Below, piece after piece: positions 35,460 to 42,434 of a stretch of DNA of 64,000 nt (position 1 is its first letter; every line of letters starts with the position of its first letter). Under the pieces are notes generated by a model. The model was given only the letters and a program-made list of their open reading frames with translations. It searched no databases and was not told the origin of the DNA. Source of the DNA: Candidatus Saccharimonadota bacterium (GTDB lineage Bacteria; Patescibacteriota; Saccharimonadia; Saccharimonadales; Saccharimonadaceae); contig JAPUFB010000004.1 of NCBI GenBank assembly GCA_027492255.1, forward strand, positions 1 to 64,000, in the 5' to 3' direction. The position numbers and the translations under genes were made by a program.

Positions 35460-36674
35460 CTAATCGATACCTCTTCGTTTCAGGGCGTAGAGACGATATC
35501 GTATATCGCGTAGTGCGTTCATAACATAGAGATACCCGTCGTATGGAGAGCTATATGGGCTGAAATAGGCATGGACACTTCCGTCTGTGAACCATTTTGT
35601 ACACATATAGTAGTAATGGTCAGACGTTTGTAACGCGCGCCAATCTCGAATCAACTGGTCATCACCACATCGAAGTATTTCATTCTCAAGTGCGTAAACG
35701 CCCTCAATCGCTGTACGCTGCATAGGATTACCAGTCCAGGCGCTGAGATCCCGCTCATTGTCTGCCCATGTCACGATATACGGCATGTCGATTGTGCCAA
35801 CCGGCTCATAGGCGTTTGCTGCTTCGTCGAGGGTTAAGAAACTATTACCGTCCTCACACCACCCACCTGCGAAGTCCTCGAAGAAATCAAAAATACCTGT
35901 ATCACTCCATTGATGTTCACCGAACGTCTCAAAATCCATAAACAGATTAATGAGTTTTTCTTCCTCGGGAAGCTTTTCAATCCAGCTACGGTACTTCGCG
36001 GGCGTTAACGGCCACTCATTCCACGTACGGTCGGAGTAACGAAACGCCAAATCATCGCTAAGATGGTAGTCTTTCATGAACAAGATGATGTCATTAGCCG
36101 TTCGTGGACGATAAAGATAATGAGGACTCTTCCATCCAAGCACCGGATCCCATCCCTCAGCCAAAACTCCCTTATAACCGGCTTCTTCTACCCAGTTTGC
36201 AAGATCATTGTTGTAGGCAAGCTCAGTATTCCGGAAATACCGCGGTGTTTTACCGAAGTATTTTTCGATTGCTTCGCGGTGCATGTATACCTGTTTCTCG
36301 AATTCAAAACGACTATAGAAAAAGGAGAGTGTGTGATGATATGTCTCAGCCAAAACCTCAACTCTTCCGGTTGCGATCAATCCCTGCAGCTCTTTTAGGA
36401 GTTCTGTATCCCACTGCTCGCACTGTTCCAAAAACAGACCTGATACACTGAGGTTGAGGGCAAAATTAGGATAAGTTGCAATTAATTTCTTCAAGAGAGC
36501 TATCATCGGATAGTATGATTTCTTTGCTACTTTATGGAAGATTGCCTCATTATCGGTACGCTCTTCATGACCAAGAAAATAGTTTTGATTTTCTCCAATA
36601 TCAAACACCGTATATGGCTGTACACGAAACGGTTGATGTATATGGAGATAGAAGATGATATCGCGCTTGCTCAT
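35460..36674 (-). CDS. GH57 alpha-amylase-family protein
   Basis: 404 residues. GH57 conserved regions are visible: LHIHQPFRVQPY (region 1), EVLAETYHHTL (region 2), RYFRNTELAYNNDLANW with the nucleophile Glu (region 3), and LFMDFETFGEHQWSDTGIFDFF with the acid/base Asp (region 4). The family is common in archaea and thermophiles and includes alpha-amylases and branching-type enzymes; this one is closest to the alpha-amylase type by motif spelling. ATG 36674 overlaps the GT4 stop (ATGA), and the upstream in-frame extension to 36719 lies inside GT4. Cytosolic. Confidence 0.92.
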   Translation of the reverse strand: MSKRDIIFYLHIHQPFRVQPYTVFDIGENQNYFLGHEERTDNEAIFHKVAKKSYYPMIALLKKLIATYPNFALNLSVSGLFLEQCEQWDTELLKELQGLIATGRVEVLAETYHHTLSFFYSRFEFEKQVYMHREAIEKYFGKTPRYFRNTELAYNNDLANWVEEAGYKGVLAEGWDPVLGWKSPHYLYRPRTANDIILFMKDYHLSDDLAFRYSDRTWNEWPLTPAKYRSWIEKLPEEEKLINLFMDFETFGEHQWSDTGIFDFFEDFAGGWCEDGNSFLTLDEAANAYEPVGTIDMPYIVTWADNERDLSAWTGNPMQRTAIEGVYALENEILRCGDDQLIRDWRALQTSDHYYYMCTKWFTDGSVHAYFSPYSSPYDGYLYVMNALRDIRYRLYALKRRGID

Positions 36675-37846
36675 AGTATATGGTCTCCGATCGCAGCTTT
36701 CTGATAGGTCGAGATACATTTATCGGCAAGGGAACTCCAAGAAAGCGTATCAAGTTCAGCATACGTATCTTCAGCCATCTGTTTTGCGAGACCCAGCGAT
36801 GTCGCAACATCAACGATGCATTGCCCAAGACGATCTGTATCCCAATAATCATAGGTAAGCGCATGGCCAAGCACCTCGGCTGCTCCTGATGATTTCGTAA
36901 TAATGATCGGAGTATAGTGCGCGGCAGCCTCAAGAGCAGTGATACCAAACGGCTCACTGATAGAACTCATCACAAATATATCTGACAGATCGTAAATCTT
37001 GCGCCATGCACTTCCGCGAACAAATCCAGTAAAGATGGTTTTATCACCAATACCCAGCTCTGCGGCCCGTGCAATCAATTCATCGCGCTGCTCGCCATCG
37101 CCGGCAAGAACAAAACAGAGTTTCTCATGTTTTTCGGCTGCCTTTGCACAACCCTCTAAGAAGTGGGTGAGTCCCTTTTGTAGTGTGAGACGACCAATCG
37201 TTGAAACAATCGTGTAACCCATCTCATGCAGCATATCGAGATATTTGTAGCTGACTTCGTCGGCGGCAGCAAGATCATCGAGAGAAAACCCGTTATGCAG
37301 AACATCAATCTTGTCAGCAGGGATGCCATACTGCTCCATGATGACTTGCTTGGTGTAATGGCTCACGGCAATAATCTTATCCGCCATCATGAGTCCGTGT
37401 TGCTCGATTTCATGGATAATAGGATTACCATACCCACCCCCAGAGCGATCAAACTCAGTAGCGTGTACTTGCGCAACAAGCGGACGATTCATGAGTTGCT
37501 TTGCGAGCATACCAGCACGAAGCGTCAGCCAATCATGTGCATGGATGACATCTGGCGGCTCCTCTGTACGAGCGTAGTGGTGAACTTGAGCAAGATACTT
37601 ATCTTGAACTTTGAATATACTATGGACGTCGTCGCTGTACGTCAGCTTTTTTATATCCTCAAACTGGTGGTCCTTGACTTCATGGACATCCATAAAATCA
37701 ATATCAAAAGGTGCCGGAGCTGCCGGTAACATAAAATCGATTTTCATACCGCGGCTAGCAAGTGCTTTCGCAAGGTGATAACATGCGACCCCCATCCCGC
37801 CAGCATTATGAGGTGGAAGCTCCCACCCGAGCATCAATATTTTCAA
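36671..37846 (-). CDS. GT4 glycosyltransferase, glycogen-synthase-like
   Basis: 391 residues with a TTG start (AAGGTG 7 nt upstream). GT-B fold: N-terminal glucan-binding region with GWELPPHNAGGMGVACYHLAKAL, central VVSTIGRLTLQKGLTHFLEG, and the EPFGITALEAAAHY motif (E-x7-E) for nucleotide-sugar binding. The opening PPHxAGGxG loop is that of starch/glycogen synthases. It is the first gene of an operon with GH57, GH15 and an unknown gene, so it probably builds an alpha-1,4-glucan that the next two cut. Donor (ADP- or UDP-glucose) unknown. Confidence 0.88.
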   Translation of the reverse strand: MKILMLGWELPPHNAGGMGVACYHLAKALASRGMKIDFMLPAAPAPFDIDFMDVHEVKDHQFEDIKKLTYSDDVHSIFKVQDKYLAQVHHYARTEEPPDVIHAHDWLTLRAGMLAKQLMNRPLVAQVHATEFDRSGGGYGNPIIHEIEQHGLMMADKIIAVSHYTKQVIMEQYGIPADKIDVLHNGFSLDDLAAADEVSYKYLDMLHEMGYTIVSTIGRLTLQKGLTHFLEGCAKAAEKHEKLCFVLAGDGEQRDELIARAAELGIGDKTIFTGFVRGSAWRKIYDLSDIFVMSSISEPFGITALEAAAHYTPIIITKSSGAAEVLGHALTYDYWDTDRLGQCIVDVATSLGLAKQMAEDTYAELDTLSWSSLADKCISTYQKAAIGDHIL

Positions 37847-37879
37847 CTGATTTCACCTTAATATTTATTGTTTGTCTTT

Positions 37880-37909
37880 AGTATACGCTTGGCATAAGCA
37901 CATTAGCAA
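37880..37909 (-). promoter_or_regulatory. promoter of the alpha-glucan operon
   Basis: Reverse-strand TTGCTA (37904-37909), 18-nt spacer, TATACT (37880-37885), about 34 nt before the TTG start, leaving room for AAGGTG. Confidence 0.55.
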
Positions 37910-38093
37910 GAGGTAAAAGGCATGTTGTATCCAAGTCTACGAAATTGTCATATCATACAATCTTTTCACGACTTTTCACGAACTTCACAGATATTACGAA
38001 TGGACTATTCTATCCCTGTTGACCGTAAAGCATTATATGTAGTAATTTCCTCAACGAGTAGCAAATTGTTCCATACATATTTTTGCCAATAAT

Positions 38094-38120
38094 AAAAACC
38101 GGCAGGGAATACCGGTTTTT
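38094..38120 (-). terminator. intrinsic terminator of the 38140-38562 gene
   Basis: AAAAACCGG (38094-38102) pairs with CCGGTTTTT (38112-38120). Usable in both directions. The remaining spacer (37910-38093) shows no other clear signal. Confidence 0.8.
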
Positions 38121-38139
38121 ATAGACATCAATATGGGGG

Positions 38140-38562
38140 TTACATTTCTTTGCGCGTCACATTCACGGGTTCATTGTTACCATCAAGGGGCGCTAAAGGC
38201 GAGGTGCATACATTCACTGTATATTCAACACCGCCTCTTACGGCTCGCATACCGAGTGGTCCCGCACAACCATCAATCAAGATATTCTTCGCAGCTTCAA
38301 TATCGTCTATATGTGCTTGTATCTTTTCACATAATTCTCCGATATCTCCTGGCTCAGCCTCACTACCGTCACCGATCATCATTGCCTGATCGCCAGTATA
38401 GGAGTGGCCCTCCGCAAAGGCGGCAACAGCGCCTTCAAGTTCATGGTCGACGGTTTGCGACAGTAGGTAGTCTATTTGTCGACTATGCTCATCGATATGA
38501 TCTTTCATACTTCCGATCACGGCACATTTATTGAGACATTTTTCTGGATTACATTCACTCAT
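38140..38562 (-). CDS. hypothetical acidic protein with N-terminal cysteine cluster
   Basis: 140 residues. The first 15 residues have three Cys (CNPEKCLNKC), and single Cys occur near residues 80, 95 and 120. The rest is helical and acidic (ADGHxxx: EHSRQIDYLLSQTVDHELEGAVAAF, then SEAEPGDIGELCEKIQAHIDDIEAAK). It could bind a metal or redox partner, but I do not recognise a family. A near-consensus promoter 6 nt before the ATG supports it as a real leaderless gene, and a terminator follows. Confidence 0.75.
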   Translation of the reverse strand: MSECNPEKCLNKCAVIGSMKDHIDEHSRQIDYLLSQTVDHELEGAVAAFAEGHSYTGDQAMMIGDGSEAEPGDIGELCEKIQAHIDDIEAAKNILIDGCAGPLGMRAVRGGVEYTVNVCTSPLAPLDGNNEPVNVTRKEM

Positions 38563-38568
38563 GTAACT

Positions 38569-38597
38569 ATTATACTACATTTGATAGTATTTGTCTA
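38569..38597 (-). promoter_or_regulatory. strong sigma70 promoter of the 38562 gene (leaderless)
   Basis: Reverse-strand TAGACA (38592-38597), 17-nt spacer, TATAAT (38569-38574), 6 nt before ATG 38562. Confidence 0.75.
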
Positions 38598-38617
38598 GTA
38601 TTTTGTATGGAAAGATA

Positions 38618-39166
38618 TCATGAACCCTGACAGTAGTGGGAGCCGCTTTCAAGCAGAATCTGTACCTTATAGGCACGAGCGGAAGGAACGCCATTGCAGT
38701 CTTCGCCCACGGTATATACTGCACCGCTTATACTAGGCTCGTCGGAATCGGAAAGCGTTTCGATAACATGAAGCCGGGCCGTTGTAAGATCACTCGCTGC
38801 TGGCAGCTGTCCACGATTATTCGCTTGAAAAGTGGAAACCTCACTTGAGATAGTGGTGATATCAGTTTTTCGTGCAGTATCACGTTGATTTTTTAGAAGG
38901 GCAGGTGCGGCACTATATAGTGCAATAAGAAGAAGGATGCTCAGAAGCATACCGACAATTCCCGTGACGATGCCGGCTATAGCCTTTTTGCGACCACGAG
39001 ATTGTAATGAAAGAATCCCAAAAACGATAGCAAGACTGCCGACCAGAATAGCCAGATACCAGACAACTATCGTGAGTGCTATAACAATCGCGACACAGCC
39101 AAGTACTAACGATGCTGTTGCCAGTCCCTCGTTCCCGGTTCGAGTTTCCGTAGTTGCTTCGGACAT
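38618..39166 (-). CDS. DUF4190-like membrane protein with pilin-like C-terminal domain
   Basis: 182 residues. Two hydrophobic segments joined by a short basic loop (ATASLVLGCVAIVIALTIVVWYL, then LAILVGSLAIVFGILSL, then GRKKAIAGIVTGIVGMLLSILLLIALY) match the DUF4190 layout. The C-terminal ~75 residues start with an amphipathic helix (RDTARKTDITTISSEVSTF) and end with two cysteines (EDC…HYC), resembling minor pilin/pseudopilin heads. Same architecture as the protein at 11039. The start is uncertain: ATG 39166 has AAAGGAG at 12 nt; ATG 39208 or 39178 are in frame upstream. Confidence 0.72.
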   Translation of the reverse strand: MSEATTETRTGNEGLATASLVLGCVAIVIALTIVVWYLAILVGSLAIVFGILSLQSRGRKKAIAGIVTGIVGMLLSILLLIALYSAAPALLKNQRDTARKTDITTISSEVSTFQANNRGQLPAASDLTTARLHVIETLSDSDEPSISGAVYTVGEDCNGVPSARAYKVQILLESGSHYCQGS

Positions 39167-39235
39167 AGCAGATTTCATCTCCTTTGTTACGTGATTTTCT
39201 ATAATCATAACGCAATTAACAGCCGATGTGACAAA

Positions 39236-39272
39236 AATAAAATAGCCAGTTGATCAAACCAGCTATTTTATT
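39236..39272. terminator. hairpin closing the 39370-39236 transcript
   Basis: AATAAAATAGC (39236-39246) pairs with GCTATTTTATT (39262-39272); on the reverse strand it is followed by TTTTG, so it can end a leftward transcript. Confidence 0.65.
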
Positions 39273-39370
39273 CCTCTTGCAAGATGGAAAGAACTATGTG
39301 GTTCTGCATTCTTTTCGTTTGCATTACCGGTGTAAGGGTATTTCTTTTTTGAAGGAACTACTCCTACATG
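39236..39370 (-). ncRNA. candidate small RNA or very short peptide gene
   Basis: The 348-nt gap between the genes at 39166 and 39515 holds an orphan reverse-strand promoter (39376-39404) and, about 100 nt later, a terminator-like hairpin. The predicted transcript has small hairpins (AGGA/TCCT near 39361, GAAC/GTTC near 39300). The only ORF inside is 18 codons, beginning with ATG near 39329, with no good Shine-Dalgarno. Known RNAs (SRP RNA, RNase P, tmRNA, 6S) are not recognised. It could also be an upstream leader of the 39166 gene if the hairpin is read through. Confidence 0.4.
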
Positions 39371-39375
39371 TCGTC

Positions 39376-39404
39376 AGCGTAGCAAAGCATAAGGATTTTG
39401 TCAA
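39376..39404 (-). promoter_or_regulatory. orphan near-consensus promoter
   Basis: Reverse-strand TTGACA (39399-39404), 17-nt spacer, TGC-TACGCT with the -10 at 39376-39381. The next annotated start on this strand is 203 nt away. Confidence 0.6.
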
Positions 39405-39441
39405 GAGAAGTTCGTAAAATATTTCGTCAGTATATAATTTC

Positions 39442-39472
39442 TTTACTTTTTGGGAATTAGTGGTATTATAAT
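39442..39472 (+). promoter_or_regulatory. promoter of the 39515 TPR gene
   Basis: TACTTT (39444-39449) with 17 nt to TATAAT (39467-39472); TTTACT-16-TATTAT with TGG before the -10 is an overlapping alternative. Confidence 0.5.
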
Positions 39473-39514
39473 CATCTAATCGTACCTACACAATTCACCT
39501 GAGAGGGAGTTATC

Positions 39515-40111
39515 GTGATCGCACAGATTCGCGAACGTCATAGGCGTGCAATTCAGCTGCGTCTTGAAGGGAAATACGAGGAATCGAGGCTAGTGTTTCA
39601 GCAGCTCGTCAATGAGCTGAGGACTTGGCCCCACCTTCAGGGTATGCTTGGCCGAGTATATCGCGACATGGGCATGCTGTTTATCGACAAGGGTCAATAC
39701 TCTCTTGCCGAGAAACATATGCGATGGTCACTCCAACTGCTTGATGGTGTCGTACAGAGTGAATCACTCGGTGATTCTGCGTTGATCCCAGATGCAGAAT
39801 ATGCCAATTCCTTAGGCTTCATGGCTCGAGCTCTTGCTATGCAGGGAAGTACTGAACGAGCACTTGAGCTGTTCGAGACGACCGACACTGTCCTCATGCG
39901 ATACTCCCCTCAATACGACGGTGCTCGTGTGAATAACGCGATCTGGTGGTTGAGGTGGCTCAATGCAGCCAAGAGACGGCAGCTGATTCCTGAGTACATC
40001 GATCTTGCGCGCCATACCCCCGGCGTCAAGAAGACGCGAGTCATCGAGTTGATGGTGCTTGGTCTGTTTGGAAGGCGTGTCTACGACATGCTCAAACGGA
40101 TCGTACGATAG
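39515..40111 (+). CDS. TPR-like soluble protein
   Basis: 198 residues with GTG start and a strong Shine-Dalgarno (GAGGGAG, 5 nt). The sequence has several TPR-like helix pairs (RRAIQLRLEGKYEESRLVFQQLV, GMLFIDKGQYSLAEKHMRWSL, ANSLGFMARALAMQGSTERALELFE) and a basic C-terminus (GRRVYDMLKRIVR). Base composition looks GC-richer than the neighbouring genes and start style is SD-type, as in the secretion operon at 46052-54195, so it may belong to the same functional set. A strong terminator follows. No membrane segment. Confidence 0.78.
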   Translation: MIAQIRERHRRAIQLRLEGKYEESRLVFQQLVNELRTWPHLQGMLGRVYRDMGMLFIDKGQYSLAEKHMRWSLQLLDGVVQSESLGDSALIPDAEYANSLGFMARALAMQGSTERALELFETTDTVLMRYSPQYDGARVNNAIWWLRWLNAAKRRQLIPEYIDLARHTPGVKKTRVIELMVLGLFGRRVYDMLKRIVR

Positions 40112-40120
40112 CCACATGCA

Positions 40121-40164
40121 GGGTCTACACTTTTCCGGTCCACTGGAAAGGGGTAGACCCTTTT
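40121..40164 (+). terminator. strong intrinsic terminator of the TPR gene
   Basis: GGGTCTAC (40121-40128) pairs with GTAGACCC (40153-40160), extended by CTTTTCC/GGAAAGG inside, then TTTT. Confidence 0.88.
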
Positions 40165-40234
40165 CAATTTGCAATGTTTCTCGAGGGGCGTCTGGCGGGT
40201 CAAATAGATATAAACAAGGTGATATCATAAGACT

Positions 40235-40702
40235 ATGGCAGAAATTCTAAATATTACTCGTTTCGGCAACCCTATACTACGACAAATAGCAAAAAGATTG
40301 ACCCGTGACGAGATTTTGTCTCATGATACTCAGTCACTCATTAACAATATGCGCTATAAGCCTACTCCAAATCGACCAGAGCTTGAGCCGTTTGATACCG
40401 TGCTTATCAATCCTGAAATTGTTGAAACATTCGGTGAACCTACAAGTGCATGGGAGGGATGTGTTAGTTGCGGAACGGATGACGACATTTTATTTGCTCA
40501 AGTGTTACGATTTAAGAAGGTACGGGTTACATGGCTTGATGAATATGCTGTATCTCATGAAGAAATCATCGAAGGTTTTGTTGCGCAAGTTGTTCAGCAT
40601 GAAACAGATCACTTAAATGGTGTCCTCTTCGTTGATCATGTTCAGGACTCCACGTCGTTTATGATGGCCGATGAATACCGGAAACGTATTCTTAGTAAAT
40701 AG
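40235..40702 (+). CDS. peptide deformylase lacking motif I (probably inactive or altered)
   Basis: 155 residues, homologous to Def, the metalloenzyme that removes the N-formyl group from nascent proteins. Motif 2 (WEGCVSCG, metal ligand Cys76) and motif 3 (QHETDHLNG, two His ligands and catalytic Glu) are intact. Motif 1 (G-x-G-hydrophobic-A-A-x-Q), which supplies the catalytic Gln, is missing: after NNMRY at residue 41 the sequence continues directly with KPTPNRPEL, as if ~25-30 residues had been cut out in frame. No Shine-Dalgarno is obvious beyond AAGGTG ~14 nt upstream. A second def elsewhere is likely. Not a sequencing frameshift, since the frame stays open. Confidence 0.85.
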   Translation: MAEILNITRFGNPILRQIAKRLTRDEILSHDTQSLINNMRYKPTPNRPELEPFDTVLINPEIVETFGEPTSAWEGCVSCGTDDDILFAQVLRFKKVRVTWLDEYAVSHEEIIEGFVAQVVQHETDHLNGVLFVDHVQDSTSFMMADEYRKRILSK

Positions 40703-40717
40703 TTCACTGTTCATATC

Positions 40718-40923
40718 GCAGGGGCACGTGTCCGACGCTTCGATGGTATAGCTATGCTAGCTATACCATCGGCTAGATACTGTACAAATCAAAGATTTGA
40801 CAGTATGCGAACCACGGTCATACTCGCTTTGCTCGTTGATCGTGGATTCGGTACACGAAGCTGCAATCAAGAAAATATGACTAGCCGCAAAGACTAGTCA
40901 TATTTTCTTGGCAGGGGCACGTG
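40718..40923. repeat. ~190-bp hairpin-rich element bounded by a copy of the tRNA-Trp 3' end
   Basis: The 13 bases 40718-40730 repeat 40911-40923 (3' end of tRNA-Trp, same strand) exactly, 193 bp apart. Inside lie a perfect 14-bp hairpin (40741-40754 with 40758-40771), a second hairpin (TACTGT…ACAGTA around CAAATC/GATTTG, about 40778-40805), CCACG…CGTGG, and the tRNA terminator. No ORF. It shares the 11-mer TCGCTTTGCTC with the tRNA-Tyr element. It looks like a decayed or miniature tRNA-targeted insertion. Confidence 0.45.
40871..40907 (-). terminator. terminator of tRNA-Trp
   Basis: GAAAATATGACTAG (40871-40884) pairs perfectly over 14 bp with 40894-40907; a TTTTC tail on the reverse strand. 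Confidence 0.8.
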
Positions 40924-40983
40924 GAATCGAACCACGATCTAAGGTTTTGGAGACCTTTATACTAACCGTTGTACTATGCCCCT
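40909..40983 (-). tRNA. tRNA-Trp (anticodon CCA)
   Basis: 75 nt including an encoded CCA. Acceptor AGGGGCA/TGCCCCT with discriminator G, anticodon loop CTCCAAA (CCA), T-arm CGTGG TTCGATT CCACG. Charged by TrpS (20725-21807). Confidence 0.95.
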
Positions 40984-41000
40984 AAAAAGTACTGTTTAAC

Positions 41001-41029
41001 AGTATACAACAATAGATATTTGTTATACT
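41001..41029. promoter_or_regulatory. divergent -10 elements of tRNA-Trp and the 41036 gene
   Basis: Reverse-strand TATACT (41001-41006) for the tRNA and forward-strand TGT-TATACT (41021-41029) for the P-loop gene, which starts 6 nt later. The odd palindrome TACTGTT-T-AACAGTA (40990-41004) overlaps the tRNA start. Confidence 0.5.
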
Positions 41030-41035
41030 AGAAAG

Positions 41036-41659
41036 ATGAGCCAGTTAAGTCAGTCGCAGCCGCTTATTGTTTTGACCATTGGTACCCCTGGTGCAGGGAA
41101 GAGTTTTTTTGCCCGACAGTTTGCCGATACATTCCGCGCGCCCCTTGTCAGCTTTGATCTTCTCCGTTACGAATTATTTCCAAAACCAACGTATTCCAAA
41201 CAGGAAGTCAGCTTTCTTGCTCGTATGGCATCACATCAAATTGTGGAACTATTAAAAACTGGCCGCACATTTATCGTCGATGGAGGGCACAATAATAGCG
41301 CAGTACGACAAGAGCTCGAACGAATCGCAAAGAAATCAGGCTATAAGATTCTTGTTGTATGGGTACAAACTGATACTACAACAGCTAAAAGTCGTTCGAT
41401 GCGCCGTAGTGAAAAGCGAGCTGGAGACGAACTCAATACCTCGCTTACCGAAGAAATTTTCGAGCAACAATCAAGCGAATTCCATTCACCACTTCGCCAT
41501 GAGGCCTTCGTTGTTATCAGTGGCAAACATACCTATCCAACACAAGCTCGTGTCGTATTAAGAAAGATGGTAAACCCTAGTGAAACCCCGCTTCCTCCAC
41601 CGCCGCGACCAGCCTCGCCTAGTCCACGACCAGGTCGTAGCCCTATTCGCGTCTCGTAA
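41036..41659 (+). CDS. P-loop kinase-like ATPase with proline-rich tail
   Basis: 207 residues. Walker A GTPGAGKS at residues ~17-24, followed by a zeta-toxin/AAA_33-type kinase layout: FDLLRYELF, a GRTFIVDGGHNN Walker B-like strand and a lid-like RSMRRSEKRAGDEL region. Possible substrates are small molecules or nucleotides. The last ~25 residues are a P/R/S-rich tail (PPPPRPASPSPRPGRSP). Leaderless-type start 6 nt after an extended -10. The next gene overlaps its end in another frame. Confidence 0.78.
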   Translation: MSQLSQSQPLIVLTIGTPGAGKSFFARQFADTFRAPLVSFDLLRYELFPKPTYSKQEVSFLARMASHQIVELLKTGRTFIVDGGHNNSAVRQELERIAKKSGYKILVVWVQTDTTTAKSRSMRRSEKRAGDELNTSLTEEIFEQQSSEFHSPLRHEAFVVISGKHTYPTQARVVLRKMVNPSETPLPPPPRPASPSPRPGRSPIRVS

Positions 41660-42365
41660 AAAATCTTTATCGACAAGCGTGCTGCAAGACCCTGAATTTG
41701 GTGATATTGTTTTGCGGTTTAATTCCGCATCAAAAAATGTCCGTTTGCGTATGAATGAAAAAGGTGAGCTGATTATCACACTTCCTCCTCGGACGCCCGT
41801 GTATTTTGCCCAGCGTCTTGTTGATAGTTCGCGGGATAATATTCGTGACTGGCAAAAGAAACACGTCGTGAAAACAAAAACTTTTCACGATGGCGACCAG
41901 ATCGGACATTCGCATAGCATTAAAGTTGTGCAGTCAGCCGCGAATCACCCAGATGTAAAAATCAAAGGACTTGTAATCGTCGTTTCATTGCCAACAACTA
42001 TACGTATTGAAAATCCACCAGTTCAGAAACTTATCTCAACGCATATCGCTAAAGCGCTCCAAAAAGAAGCCCGCGCCTATCTGCCGCGCCGTCTGCGTTA
42101 TCTCGCGGATCAGCATGGATTTCATTATGTCTCGACACGATTTGGGACACAAAAGGGACGCTGGGGGAGTTGTTCGAGCAGAGGAACAATTTCACTCAAT
42201 GTTGCGCTCATGGGGCTTCCGCTGGAACTTATCGATTACGTACTTGTTCACGAGCTCTGCCACACAAGACAGATGAATCATTCACCACAGTTTTGGGCTG
42301 AAGTGGCGGCGATACTACCTGACTACAAACTATTGCGAAAACGAATCAAGACCGAGCACCCATAA
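41580..42365 (+). CDS. YgjP-like (DUF45, SprT-family) zinc metallopeptidase
   Basis: 261 residues from GTG 41580. The zinc motif is VLVHELCHTRQMNHSPQFWAEV (HExxH…H), preceded by the family signature GRWGSCSSRGTISLNVALMGLP. Catalytic function is likely proteolytic, role unknown. The start is unsure: GTG 41580 would overlap the P-loop gene by 80 nt; GTG 41679, just past its stop, precedes the conserved core (DPEFGDIVLRFN…) and may be the real start. Lies in a run with the P-loop gene and histidine kinase. Confidence 0.8.
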   Translation: MKPRFLHRRDQPRLVHDQVVALFASRKKSLSTSVLQDPEFGDIVLRFNSASKNVRLRMNEKGELIITLPPRTPVYFAQRLVDSSRDNIRDWQKKHVVKTKTFHDGDQIGHSHSIKVVQSAANHPDVKIKGLVIVVSLPTTIRIENPPVQKLISTHIAKALQKEARAYLPRRLRYLADQHGFHYVSTRFGTQKGRWGSCSSRGTISLNVALMGLPLELIDYVLVHELCHTRQMNHSPQFWAEVAAILPDYKLLRKRIKTEHP

Positions 42366-42415
42366 ATAGAGGAGTGAGAGAATTCCGTTCTTTGCTATAC
42401 GTTCTCGTTTTGATA

Positions 42416-42424
42416 TGTCATAAT
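42416..42424 (+). promoter_or_regulatory. extended -10 promoter of the histidine kinase gene
   Basis: TGT-CATAAT (42416-42424). Initiation near 42431 would exclude ATG 42423 and favour ATG 42435 as a leaderless start. Confidence 0.5.
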
Positions 42425-42434
42425 GCTTATAGTT

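Noticed and set aside
41580-41659. Frameshift joining the P-loop gene to the YgjP-like gene
   Set aside because: The two have unrelated complete domains; the overlap is better explained by an uncertain start of the second gene.
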